A program made the position numbers and the translations under genes. DNA of 9,038 bases from Deltaproteobacteria bacterium. Its GTDB lineage: Bacteria > Desulfobacterota > Desulfobacteria > Desulfobacterales > Desulfatibacillaceae. The notes under the pieces were generated by a model that was given only the letters and a program-made list of their open reading frames with translations, did not search any database and had not been told where the DNA came from. Positions 1-8,004 of this stretch are shown here, in pieces. Numbering within the stretch: position 1 is the first letter of the stretch; the number at the start of each line of letters is the position of its first letter. The stretch lies in contig JAFDHW010000071.1 in assembly GCA_019308705.1 (NCBI GenBank), positions 1 through 9,038 of the forward strand, given 5' to 3'.

Positions 1-9
1 CGATCTCGG

Positions 10-39
10 GAAAAATTGTTCATGAATAATCCGGGTTAG
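10..39 (+). repeat. Interspersed palindromic repeat, copy A
   Basis: A 30-base unit matches the copy at 3307-3336 at 25 of 30 positions, including an exact 16-base block TCATGAATAATCCGGG. The unit is AT-rich on its left and ends in CCGGGTTAG, unlike the surrounding high-G+C DNA. On the minus strand its right end supplies the TAA stop codon (36-38) of the DUF2304-type gene. The mostly self-complementary core suggests a REP-like or MITE-like element. The family assignment is inference; the sequence match is seen directly. Confidence 0.75.
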
Positions 40-434
40 GATAGGGCGCCGCCGGGTGCAGGCGGCTCTTCTTCTGCTGCTTCCCCCGGCTCTCGTGCGC
101 TTTGCTGCTCTTCCCGCAGAAGCGCCAGCTGCTGGGCCAGGATGCGCACCTGGTCGGTGAGGGCGGAGATCTTGGTGGAGAAGTGGATGTTGATCAAAAC
201 CAGGAACAAGATGCTGATGATGAACAGGGTGGTGGTGGGAAGGACCGCGCCGATGAGGTGGGTTAGGGCCTCCAGCATGCCGCGCCACAGCACCACCACG
301 ATGAGTCCGAAGCCCGCGGCCAGCCATAGCCACGAGTATTCCTCCCTGAGCCTGCGCCGGTAAACCAAAGACAGGATCAGGGTGAACAGGCTTGCGCCCG
401 CCAACAGGGCGAAAAACTTCTGGTGCGGGGTCAT
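36..434 (-). CDS. DUF2304-type small membrane protein with C-terminal coiled coil
   Basis: A 132-residue protein starting at the ATG at 432-434, chosen because an AGGGGA ribosome-binding site (plus-strand 441-446) lies six bases upstream. The open frame continues further upstream, but that part reads as low-complexity shadow of the divergent glycosyltransferase. Three hydrophobic segments lie near residues 6-25, 34-51 and 66-84. They are followed by a Leu/Gln-rich probable coiled coil (about 86-115) and an acidic Glu/Pro tail. This architecture is that of DUF2304 proteins, small membrane proteins often encoded beside GT2 glycosyltransferases of the dolichyl-phosphate-mannose-synthase type. 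A GT2 gene is indeed the divergent neighbour. The family's biochemical role is unknown to me; a membrane anchor or partner for the GT2 enzyme is inference. The stop codon lies inside the repeat at 10-39. Confidence 0.75.
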   Translation of the reverse strand: MTPHQKFFALLAGASLFTLILSLVYRRRLREEYSWLWLAAGFGLIVVVLWRGMLEALTHLIGAVLPTTTLFIISILFLVLINIHFSTKISALTDQVRILAQQLALLREEQQSAREPGEAAEEEPPAPGGALS

Positions 435-534
435 GGGCGGTCCCCTGGTGGATGTTGGAGGGTGGGGATGGTATAAGTCCTGGTTGAAACTACCAGAATT
501 TTTCGTTGCATAAAACATTTTCCTGGACGCGCCC
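435..534. promoter_or_regulatory. Divergent intergenic region, DUF2304 gene / GT2 gene
   Basis: These 100 bases separate two divergent genes and are less G+C-rich than their flanks, so promoters for both directions probably lie here. Rightward, a TTGAAA (484-489) precedes a CATAAA (509-514) with a long 19-base spacer. Leftward, a TTATAC-like -10 lies around 472-477. None of these is close to consensus. A short inverted repeat CTGGT/ACCAG (480-484 and 492-496, seven-base spacer) overlaps the rightward -35 candidate and could be an operator. All assignments are weak. Confidence 0.3.
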
Positions 535-1251
535 GTGGAACCGATCCTGGCCATCGTGCCCGCGTACAACGAGGAGAAGACCGTGGCCGAGGTGGTGCGT
601 GGCGTCCTCCGGGTGCTTCCCCGCGCAAGGGTGCTGGTGGTGGACGACGGAAGCGCCGACGCCACCGCGGGCCTGGCGCGGCGGGCCGGGGCGGCGGTGG
701 TGTCCCATCCCTTCAACCTGGGCTACGGCGCGGCGCTGGAAACGGGGTTTCTCTACGCCCTGTCCCACGGGTTTTCCGCCGCGGTGCTGGTGGACGGCGA
801 CGGCCAGCACGACCCCGCCTTTCTTCCCCGGCTGTTGGAGCCTTTGGCCTCGGGCCGGGCGGACCTCGTGGTGGGCTCCCGGTTCCTGGAGAGGGGCGGC
901 TACCGCACTCCGCGCATGCGGCGTGCGGGCATGCTGCTGTTCGGATGGCTGGCCTCCCTGTACACCGGACAAAGGGTGACCGACCCCACTTCCGGGTTCC
1001 AGGCCTTGAACCGCCGGGCCATGGAGCTTTTCGCCGCCGGGCATTTCCCGCCGGATTTTCCCGACGCGGACGTGCTGATCCTCCTTTCCCGGGCCGGACT
1101 GGTCATCCGGGAGGTGCCCGTGCGCATGAACCCCGCGCCGGACGCCGGCTCCATGCACCGGGGCCTGGTTCCGCTGTATTACGTGTTCAAGATGCTCCTT
1201 TCCATGGCCCTGGCCATGGTGCGAAAAAAGCCCGGGGGTTTTGCCCGTTGA
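535..1251 (+). CDS. GT2-family glycosyltransferase (dolichyl-phosphate mannose synthase-like)
   Basis: A 238-residue GT-A fold glycosyltransferase. It opens with ILAIVPAYNEEKTVAEV (residues 4-20). The nucleotide-binding motif VVDDGSADAT follows at 35-44 and the metal-binding DGD in VDGDGQHDP at 86-94. DPTSGFQALNRRA lies at 150-162, and a C-terminal REVPVRM segment at 192-198 is typical of polyprenyl-phosphate sugar transferases. There is no clear transmembrane anchor, so the protein is probably cytosolic or peripherally membrane-bound, moving a sugar from a nucleotide donor to a lipid phosphate; donor and acceptor are not readable. GTG at 535 is the start because a stop codon at 511-513 limits the frame and the first domain strand begins right after it. 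No good Shine-Dalgarno sequence is visible. The divergent DUF2304 gene is a typical partner. Confidence 0.9.
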   Translation: MEPILAIVPAYNEEKTVAEVVRGVLRVLPRARVLVVDDGSADATAGLARRAGAAVVSHPFNLGYGAALETGFLYALSHGFSAAVLVDGDGQHDPAFLPRLLEPLASGRADLVVGSRFLERGGYRTPRMRRAGMLLFGWLASLYTGQRVTDPTSGFQALNRRAMELFAAGHFPPDFPDADVLILLSRAGLVIREVPVRMNPAPDAGSMHRGLVPLYYVFKMLLSMALAMVRKKPGGFAR

Positions 1252-1276
1252 CTTTGATGGGATGGTCTGGTAGAGG
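1248..1276 (+). promoter_or_regulatory. Possible sigma-70-type promoter for the cytochrome gene
   Basis: TTGACT (1248-1253, five of six to the -35 consensus) is followed after 17 bases by TAGAGG (1271-1276, a poor -10). The -35 overlaps the stop codon of the glycosyltransferase gene. It is the best candidate I find in the 97-base gap before the cytochrome gene, but the -10 is weak and read-through from the upstream gene is equally possible. Confidence 0.25.
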
Positions 1277-1348
1277 GGGCATGCGAAGACATGCGCACGG
1301 TTGCGCGGGAAGATAAACGGGAAGGTTTTGAAAAAAGGAGCACCAACC

Positions 1349-1828
1349 ATGAAAAAAAGAACGCTGATCCTCGTCGCCGCCTGTGCCGCGGCGGTCCTTT
1401 TCGCCGGGCATTCCCTGTGGGCGGCCTGCGAATCGCCGGATACCATCACCATGGAAAACGCGGCCGTCAAGGAACACACCAAGCCCATCGTGGAGTTTTC
1501 CCACAAGAAGCATCATGCCGAGTACGGCGAGGCCTGCGGGGAGTGCCACCACAATGACAAGGGCGAGCCGCTCAGCCTGAAGGAAGGCGACTGCGTGAAG
1601 CCCTGCATCTCCTGCCACGAAAAGGCCAGCGACATGCCCAGGGAAGAGAAGCGCGGACTGCGCGGACTGTCCCCGGCCGAGCGCCGGGCCAAGCAGCTGG
1701 AGTACTACGTGGAAGCCGTCCACATGAACTGCATCGATTGCCACAAGAAATACAACAAGGAAAAGGGCGTGCGCGGCGCCCGGGACGGCGGAGCCCCCGC
1801 CTCCTGCACGGAGTGCCACGCCAAATAA
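1349..1828 (+). CDS. Periplasmic tetraheme cytochrome c3-family protein
   Basis: A 159-residue precursor. The ATG at 1349 follows an AAAGGAG ribosome-binding site (1334-1340) with eight-base spacing and opens a signal peptide: KKR, then a hydrophobic stretch 5-20, with probable cleavage after Ala25 (SLWA|A). Export to the periplasm is therefore expected. Four CxxCH heme-attachment motifs start at Cys63, Cys86, Cys128 and Cys153. Extra histidines at 52, 55/56, 68 and 125 can supply the sixth ligands, giving bis-His hemes as in class III cytochromes c3. In sulfate reducers such proteins shuttle electrons between periplasmic hydrogenases or formate dehydrogenases and membrane complexes. All motifs are CxxCH; none is the CxxxxCH found in classic Desulfovibrio type I c3. 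A charged linker of about 37 residues separates hemes two and three. Cys27 and Cys82 are outside the heme motifs. The partner is unknown, since no redox complex lies nearby. Confidence 0.9.
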   Translation: MKKRTLILVAACAAAVLFAGHSLWAACESPDTITMENAAVKEHTKPIVEFSHKKHHAEYGEACGECHHNDKGEPLSLKEGDCVKPCISCHEKASDMPREEKRGLRGLSPAERRAKQLEYYVEAVHMNCIDCHKKYNKEKGVRGARDGGAPASCTECHAK

Positions 1829-1855
1829 GGCCCGTTTCATGCCGAGGCATATCCA

Positions 1856-1883
1856 GGGCGGCCCGCACGGGCCGCCCTTTTTT
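1856..1883 (+). terminator. Strong intrinsic terminator after the cytochrome gene
   Basis: A perfect nine-base-pair stem, GGGCGGCCC (1856-1864) with GGGCCGCCC (1869-1877), has a GCAC loop and is followed by six T residues. It lies 27 bases after the cytochrome stop codon and only 20 bases before the next start codon. Confidence 0.92.
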
Positions 1884-1903
1884 GTTGGTGGAAAGGGCCA
1901 TTC

Positions 1904-2386
1904 ATGGGAAAGGTCGTCATCGGCGTCATGGGGGGCGGCGAAGGTTCGCCAAGGGTGCTGGAAGCCGCCGAGACACTGGGCAGGCTCATCGCGGAAAACG
2001 GGTGGGTGCTTTTGAATGGGGGCCGGCCCGCCGGGGTCATGGAGGCCAGCGCCCGGGGGGCGTCGCGGGCCGGGGGCCTGGTGGTGGGGATCTTGCCCGG
2101 GGGCCCGGAGGAGGGGGCCAGCCGATGGGTGGACGTGCCGGTCTACACCTGCATGGGCGCGGCCAGAAACGCGGTGAACGTGCTTTCCTCGGACGTGGTC
2201 GTGGCCATGGCCGGCGGCGCGGGCACCCTTTCGGAGATCGCCCTGGCCGTGAAGTTGCGAAGGCCCCTGGTGCTCCTGGAAAACGATCCCGGCCCGGCGG
2301 TGGCCGCCCAGGCCGCGCCGGGGCTTTTGGCGGCCGCCTCCTCTCCGGAGGAGGCCGTGGAAAAGATCCGGGAGTTCCTGGGCTAG
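1904..2386 (+). CDS. TIGR00725-family SLOG-domain protein (LOG/lysine decarboxylase-like fold)
   Basis: A 160-residue Rossmann-type protein. It starts GKVVIGVMGGGEGS (2-15), has VLLNGGRPAGVMEA at 35-48, GAARNAVNVLSSDVVVAMAGGAGTLSE in the region 85-111, and ends after a short helix. The GG-x-GT-xx-E motif (104-111) and the GGR...GVMEA motif are signatures of the SLOG superfamily, to which the cytokinin-activating LOG phosphoribohydrolases and DprA belong. The TIGR00725 subgroup has no established reaction that I know of; nucleotide or nucleotide-derivative binding is the reasonable inference. ATG at 1904 follows a purine-rich GGAAAGGG stretch (about 1890-1897). Only 20 bases separate it from the upstream terminator, leaving no room for an ordinary promoter between them. 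Its stop codon is one base from the stop of the convergent lyase-like gene. Confidence 0.85.
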   Translation: MGKVVIGVMGGGEGSPRVLEAAETLGRLIAENGWVLLNGGRPAGVMEASARGASRAGGLVVGILPGGPEEGASRWVDVPVYTCMGAARNAVNVLSSDVVVAMAGGAGTLSEIALAVKLRRPLVLLENDPGPAVAAQAAPGLLAAASSPEEAVEKIREFLG

Positions 2387-2387
2387 C

Positions 2388-3266
2388 CTATCCCGTCTCC
2401 ATCTTCTTCAGCAGGGGAACGAGTTCCTCGAAGCAGCGCTCCACCGCTTCCGCGTCGATGCCCGTGGCAATTCCCCGGCTTCCAAGCGCCCGCACCACCG
2501 CCTGGGTGGGAAGGTTTCCCGGCGCGCCGGGCAGGAACGGGCAGCCGCCCAGACCGCCCAGGGAGGCGTCGAACCGCCGGATCCCCAGCGCAAGTCCCCT
2601 GTCCAGGTTGGCCATGGCCTGGCCGCGGGAGTCATGGAGGTGCAAAAGCAGCCGGTCTACGGGCCAGGAGACGCAAACCGTCTCTAAGACCGCCTCCACC
2701 GCATCCGGCGTCCCCAGTCCGGAGGTGTCCGCCAGGACCAGCACCTCGGCCCCGGCATCCAGAAGCGTGGAAGCGATCTTGCCCACCTGGGCGGGGGAAA
2801 CGTCCCCGGCTCGCTGGTACCCGAACGCGCACTGCAGGCCGGCCCACAGCACCACCCCGCCCTTTTGGGCCAGGGCGGCCATGCGCTTCATGCTTTTCAG
2901 GGCGTCGGAAAGCTCCATGCCCGCGTTTTTCCGGCCGTGGGCGTCGGAGGCGGAAACGCTGGCCTCCACCAGGCCCACCCCGGAGGCCATGGCCCGCTCC
3001 ATGCCATGGGGGTTCAGCGCCAGGGCGGAAAAAACGGTTTCGGAATCCTTGGGGAGCAGGGCGAAAAGCTCGGCCGCGTCGGCCATCTGGGGGACTTTTT
3101 CGGGGTGCACGAAGCTTGCCGCCTGGACGTGGGAACACCCGGCGGCGGCCAGGCAGGATATGGCGCGCGCCTTGGCCGCGGTGGGAAGCACCCCGGCCAG
3201 GGACTGGAACCCGTCCCGCGGGCCCACCTCGCGCACGAGGACGGTTTCGGGGGCGGGTTCGTTCAC
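2388..3266 (-). CDS. Hydroxymethylglutaryl-CoA lyase-like (HMGL/DRE-TIM) enzyme
   Basis: A 292-residue TIM-barrel lyase of usual family length. It carries REVGPRDGFQ (12-21), SFVHPEKVPQMADA (51-64), LADTSGLGTP (178-187), LLHLHDSRGQAMAN (207-220) and SLGGLGGCPF (235-244) followed by PGAPGN. By comparison with remembered human HMG-CoA lyase, Arg17, Asp18, His209, His211, Cys242 and Asn251 match the catalytic and metal-binding set. These enzymes cleave HMG-CoA to acetoacetate and acetyl-CoA, or related branched 3-hydroxyacyl-CoAs. Two positions that are Glu in the human enzyme (72 and 279) are Gln here (48 and 255), so a different substrate is possible. The start is GTG at 3264-3266: an ATG just upstream is out of frame and stops at once. 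No ribosome-binding site is visible because the palindromic repeat abuts the start. It lies 66 bases downstream of the Hsp70-like gene on the same strand. Confidence 0.85.
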   Translation of the reverse strand: MNEPAPETVLVREVGPRDGFQSLAGVLPTAAKARAISCLAAAGCSHVQAASFVHPEKVPQMADAAELFALLPKDSETVFSALALNPHGMERAMASGVGLVEASVSASDAHGRKNAGMELSDALKSMKRMAALAQKGGVVLWAGLQCAFGYQRAGDVSPAQVGKIASTLLDAGAEVLVLADTSGLGTPDAVEAVLETVCVSWPVDRLLLHLHDSRGQAMANLDRGLALGIRRFDASLGGLGGCPFLPGAPGNLPTQAVVRALGSRGIATGIDAEAVERCFEELVPLLKKMETG

Positions 3267-3271
3267 GGCAT

Positions 3272-3288
3272 TTAGCCCGGATTATTCA
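3272..3288 (-). repeat. Interspersed palindromic repeat, copy B1
   Basis: Minus-strand copy of the repeat, reading TGAATAATCCGGGCTAA on that strand. It is a perfect 17-base inverted match to 3320-3336 and lies six bases outside the GTG start of the lyase-like gene. Extended to 30 bases (3272-3301) it matches copy B3 at 24 of 30 positions. Confidence 0.8.
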
Positions 3289-3305
3289 CGAATAATTCGG
3301 GTTAG
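3287..3305 (+). repeat. Interspersed palindromic repeat, copy B2
   Basis: Plus-strand copy overlapping B1 head to head; it matches copy A (21-39) at 17 of 19 bases. Together B1 and B2 form a 16-base near-palindrome, 3272-3287 against 3290-3305, around a two-base centre. The only three mismatches are all G-T pairs on the plus strand. Confidence 0.7.
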
Positions 3306-3306
3306 G

Positions 3307-3332
3307 GCAAAATTTCTCATGAATAATCCGGG

Positions 3333-3336
<4 letters not shown>
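3307..3336 (+). repeat. Interspersed palindromic repeat, copy B3
   Basis: Plus-strand full-length copy (25 of 30 to copy A). Its right end supplies the TAG stop codon (minus strand, 3333-3335) of the Hsp70-like gene, the same repeat position that provides the stop of the DUF2304-type gene in copy A. Confidence 0.8.
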
Positions 3337-4988
<1,652 letters not shown>

Positions 4989-5178
4989 GCCCGTTCCCCG
5001 CCACCCCGGGACGGCTGTCCCCGGGATGGATCAGCAAATATCCTGTTGTCTACTGAAAGTGGGTTCTTATTGTACCGCCGGCGCTCCGGCCCGGCAACCG
5101 CTTTTCTGCGGCTTGCCGCAAAGGGCCGCGGATGGTACACCTACGGGGGGGACATAAGGATCACCAGGGGCAGGGTCC
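4989..5178. promoter_or_regulatory. Divergent intergenic region, Hsp70-like gene / MFS gene
   Basis: These 190 bases separate divergent starts. An imperfect G+C-rich hairpin (CCCGGGAC with GTCCCCGGG, within about 5005-5025, one bulged base) would lie in the leader of the Hsp70-like transcript. For the rightward gene, TTGTCT (5046-5051) and TATTGT (5068-5073) with a 16-base spacer form a weak promoter candidate, each four of six to consensus. Downstream, TGTACC (from 5071) can pair with GGTACA (about 5133-5138), enclosing a small perfect hairpin TGCGGC-TT-GCCGCA (about 5107-5120). No known riboswitch was recognised. Confidence 0.3.
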
Positions 5179-6456
5179 ATGGACAAAGGCGGCGGACGCA
5201 TCTTTTACGGCTGGTACGTGGTGGCGGTGGCCTTTCTGGCAAACTTCATGGCCACGGGCACCCATTTCTACGTGTTCAACGCCTTCATGGAGCCCCTGGA
5301 ACAGGTGCGGGGCTTCACCCGGGCCCAGGTGAACCTTGGGCTCACCATGGGCGGCATGGCGGGCCTTTTGGCCCAGTTGGCCCATGGCACCCTGGTCATG
5401 CGCATAGGGCCGAGGAAATACATGGCCGCAGGCGCGGCCTTGTCCGCGGCCGTGTTCGCGGCCCTGGGCCGGGCGGAAACCCTTTTGGCCTTCTATGGCC
5501 TGTATGTCCTGTTGTTCTTCTCCAACGGCGCGTTCTGCGGCATCGTGGCCAACACCGCGGTGAACAACTGGTTCGTGAAAAAGCGCGGCCGGGCCATGGG
5601 GCTCTCCGTGATGGGCATCTCCCTGGCCGGGGTGCTGGTACCCTACATCGCCCTGTTTGCCTACCGCTCCCTGGGGCTTTCCGGCGCGTTCACCCTGCTG
5701 GCGTCGATGATCGCCCTGCTGGCGCCCTTGTCGTTGCTGGTGGTGCGGGACCGGCCCGAGGACTACGGCCTTCTGCCCGACGGGGAGGCTGAAAAGCCCC
5801 GGCCGGAAAGGGGGGAGCCGCCGCCCGCGGAGCCCGAGCCGCTGTGGCCGGTGTCCGCCGTGGTGCGCACCGGCGCGTTCTGGCAGACGGGACTGGCCTT
5901 CGCCGCCTGCATGGCCGGGGTGGTGGGGGTCATGAGCCAGATGGCCCCCCGGTTCATGGACATCGGGCTTTCCCCCAAGTTGTCCATGGGGCTTCTGGGC
6001 GCCGCGGCGCTTCTGGGCGCGGCGGGCAAGTACGCCTGGGGCGCGCTGTGCGACAAGTTCGATCCCCGCCGGGTGGCCCTGGCCATGTTTCTGGCCAACG
6101 CGGCCGGGCTCCTGTTGGCCCTTTTCTGGAAGACCACCGCCGGGGCCGTGGCCTTCGCCCTGGTGTTCGGGTTTTCCATGGGGGGGGTGCTGGCGTTGTT
6201 GCCCGTCATGGTGGCCCACCTGTTCGGCCGGCTGTCGTTCACCTCCATTTCCCGGTTCATCGCCCTGTTTTTGGTCCTGCAGAACCTGGGGTTTCTGGTC
6301 ATGGGCGCCAGCTACGGGGCCACCGGCTCCTACGACGCGGCCTACGCCGTGTTTCTGGGGCTGAATCTCTTGGCCGCCGTCCTGGTGTTTTTTCTCCGCA
6401 AGCCCGGGCCGCCGGAACACGTTTCCGCCGTTGATCTTTCGCCCCGGTTTGAGTAG
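5179..6456 (+). CDS. Major facilitator superfamily transporter (monocarboxylate/OFA-like)
   Basis: A 425-residue integral inner-membrane protein with about twelve hydrophobic helices in two halves. The charged Pro/Glu-rich central loop (about 193-219) is typical of MFS carriers. The N-terminal FYGWYVVAVAFLANF and the cytoplasmic-loop sequence NWFVKKRGRAMGLSVMG (about 132-148) resemble monocarboxylate and oxalate/formate-type MFS families. The substrate cannot be read. Transport of a small organic acid is a reasonable inference given the acyl-CoA genes downstream, but the terminator at 6469-6493 separates it from them. ATG at 5179 is chosen because an in-frame stop at 5155-5157 rules out earlier starts; an AAGGA stretch (5156-5160) and G-rich bases precede it. 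Confidence 0.88.
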   Translation: MDKGGGRIFYGWYVVAVAFLANFMATGTHFYVFNAFMEPLEQVRGFTRAQVNLGLTMGGMAGLLAQLAHGTLVMRIGPRKYMAAGAALSAAVFAALGRAETLLAFYGLYVLLFFSNGAFCGIVANTAVNNWFVKKRGRAMGLSVMGISLAGVLVPYIALFAYRSLGLSGAFTLLASMIALLAPLSLLVVRDRPEDYGLLPDGEAEKPRPERGEPPPAEPEPLWPVSAVVRTGAFWQTGLAFAACMAGVVGVMSQMAPRFMDIGLSPKLSMGLLGAAALLGAAGKYAWGALCDKFDPRRVALAMFLANAAGLLLALFWKTTAGAVAFALVFGFSMGGVLALLPVMVAHLFGRLSFTSISRFIALFLVLQNLGFLVMGASYGATGSYDAAYAVFLGLNLLAAVLVFFLRKPGPPEHVSAVDLSPRFE

Positions 6457-6468
6457 GATGGTGTTTTC

Positions 6469-6493
6469 AAGCGGCGGTTTCCGCCGCTTTTTT
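6469..6493 (+). terminator. Intrinsic terminator after the MFS gene
   Basis: A perfect nine-base-pair stem, AAGCGGCGG (6469-6477) with CCGCCGCTT (6481-6489), has a TTT loop and runs into further T residues to 6493. It lies 12 bases after the MFS stop codon and about 43 bases before the dehydratase start, so the transporter and the dehydratase pair are probably separate transcription units at least in part. Confidence 0.9.
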
Positions 6494-6536
6494 CAAGACC
6501 TTGCTCAACCAACCGGTTATTTGAAGGGCGTCCATC

Positions 6537-7961
6537 ATGTCCCTGGAGTGTCTTGCGCCCCATCCCAACCCCACGTGGCGCGACCGGTACCTGGACATAA
6601 AGTACGCGGCCAAGAACTACGCCAACCTGGCCAAAAGCGGGTTGAGGCTGGGGCCGCTCCGCATGGTGGGGGACCTGTTCCGCTACCGGTGGATGACCCG
6701 CCTGTTGAACCCCAACTTTTTGCTGAAGATGGCCACCATGACGCGCACCGGCCCCTACAAGGAGGCCAACGCCCTGGTCATGACCGGCATTGTGGAGGGT
6801 GCGCTCAAGATCCTGGAGGACATCTACACCCGGCCGGGCCGCCATGTGCTCCACGAGGACCTGGTCACCGCCGAACTCCTTTACGGCATGGACCTGGCCC
6901 CCTGGCAGGGGGAGATGCTCTCGGTGCTCGGGCCCATGGTGGAGATCGCCTTCGCCCAGCGGTACCTGGACGCCGCCGTGGAGGCGGGTTACCCGCCGGA
7001 CATGTGCGGCTTGAACCAGACCACCGTGGGCCTGGCCTTGGAAGGCCAGATCCCCAAGCCCCGGGCCATCGTCACCTCCAACATGCCCTGCGACGCGTCC
7101 CTGGCCTCGTATACGGGCATTTCCCGCGCCCTGGGCGGAGTGCCGGTGTTCAGGCTGGACACCCCCTGGGGCTTCTACTCCGAACGGGCGGTGGACTATT
7201 TCGTGGTGCAGCTAAAGGAGATGATCGCCTTTTTGGAGGAGCACACCGAGGGCCGCATGGACTGGGACCGGCTGCGGGAGGTGTGCGAGCGCAGGAACGC
7301 CGCCCACGAGTACGAGTCTGCGCTGTGGGACCTCATGCGGGAGAAGCCCGCACCCATGGCGGGCGAGCCCGTCTACTTCGGCAGCCTCATGCACATGACG
7401 CTCTCCCCTGGAACCCCGGAGAGCGTGGAGTACTGGAAAAGGATGGTCCAAATCGCCGGGAAGCTGAGGAAGCGCGGGGGCGCGCTGCCCGACGAGCGCT
7501 TCCGGTGCGCCATGTGGAACGCCCCCACCCTGCCCATGCCGGAGCTGTTCGTGTGGGCGGAGCAGAAGTGGGGCGTGGCGCTGCTCATGGAGATGCTCAC
7601 CTACCACCGGGAGCAGTACATCGACACCAAAAGCCCGGAAACCATGCTCCGCGGAATCGCGCGGATCATCATGCAGACCCCCATGGCCCGCCACGCACGG
7701 GGGCCCATGGACAACTTTTTTTCGGACCTTTTTCACCTCTACGAGTATTTCGGCCTTGACATGATCTGGCTGGGCGGGCAAATCGGATGTAAAAACGCCC
7801 TGGCCACCTGCGGGGTTTTGCGCGAAAAGTGCCGGGAGCGGGGAATCCCTCTTCTCATCCTGGATTTCGACATCGCCGATGCCCGGGTAATGTCCCCTGC
7901 CGGCATCCGCGAGCAGGCGGAACGGTTCATGGAAACCGTGATGCACGCCGAACCCCTGTAA
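6537..7961 (+). CDS. 2-hydroxyacyl-CoA dehydratase-type subunit (HgdA/HgdB/BcrB/BcrC superfamily)
   Basis: A 474-residue protein of the 2-hydroxyacyl-CoA dehydratase / class I benzoyl-CoA reductase D-component superfamily. Supporting segments are CGLNQTTVGLALEG (157-170), AIVTSNMPCDAS (177-188), GGQIGCKNALATCG (413-426) and the C-terminal PLLILDFDIADAR (438-450), which resembles the family's closing LDGD-type segment. Cys157, Cys185 and Cys418 are the best candidates for binding one [4Fe-4S] cluster; Cys425 is an alternative. Members eliminate water from 2-hydroxyacyl-CoA or reduce aromatic acyl-CoA through ketyl-radical chemistry after one-electron activation. The substrate is unknown. ATG at 6537 follows GAAGG (6523-6527) at nine bases. 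The activator gene begins 43 bases downstream, but no second dehydratase subunit is present on either side. An atypical single-subunit or homomeric enzyme, or a partner elsewhere, must be considered. Confidence 0.87.
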   Translation: MSLECLAPHPNPTWRDRYLDIKYAAKNYANLAKSGLRLGPLRMVGDLFRYRWMTRLLNPNFLLKMATMTRTGPYKEANALVMTGIVEGALKILEDIYTRPGRHVLHEDLVTAELLYGMDLAPWQGEMLSVLGPMVEIAFAQRYLDAAVEAGYPPDMCGLNQTTVGLALEGQIPKPRAIVTSNMPCDASLASYTGISRALGGVPVFRLDTPWGFYSERAVDYFVVQLKEMIAFLEEHTEGRMDWDRLREVCERRNAAHEYESALWDLMREKPAPMAGEPVYFGSLMHMTLSPGTPESVEYWKRMVQIAGKLRKRGGALPDERFRCAMWNAPTLPMPELFVWAEQKWGVALLMEMLTYHREQYIDTKSPETMLRGIARIIMQTPMARHARGPMDNFFSDLFHLYEYFGLDMIWLGGQIGCKNALATCGVLREKCRERGIPLLILDFDIADARVMSPAGIREQAERFMETVMHAEPL

Positions 7962-8004
7962 GCACGCCGGGGCGCCACCGCCACCCCCCATGTGGAGTTG
8001 TTGG

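Noticed and set aside
1271..1300. Sigma-54-type promoter before the cytochrome gene
   Set aside because: G-rich bases near 1275 looked suggestive, but no GG and GC pair falls at the required ten-base spacing within a TGGCAC/TTGC context.
490..1506. 338-codon minus-strand frame across the glycosyltransferase and cytochrome starts
   Set aside because: It opposes two genes with clear motifs, and the translation is low-complexity with no family features.
5161..6420. 419-codon minus-strand frame opposite the MFS gene
   Set aside because: Gly/His/Gln-rich shadow of a transporter gene with clear hydrophobic periodicity on the plus strand.
7990..8004. Upstream ATG at 7990 as start of the activator ATPase
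   Set aside because: It has no ribosome-binding site, whereas the ATG at 8005 has GGAG at seven-base spacing and fits the family N-terminus.
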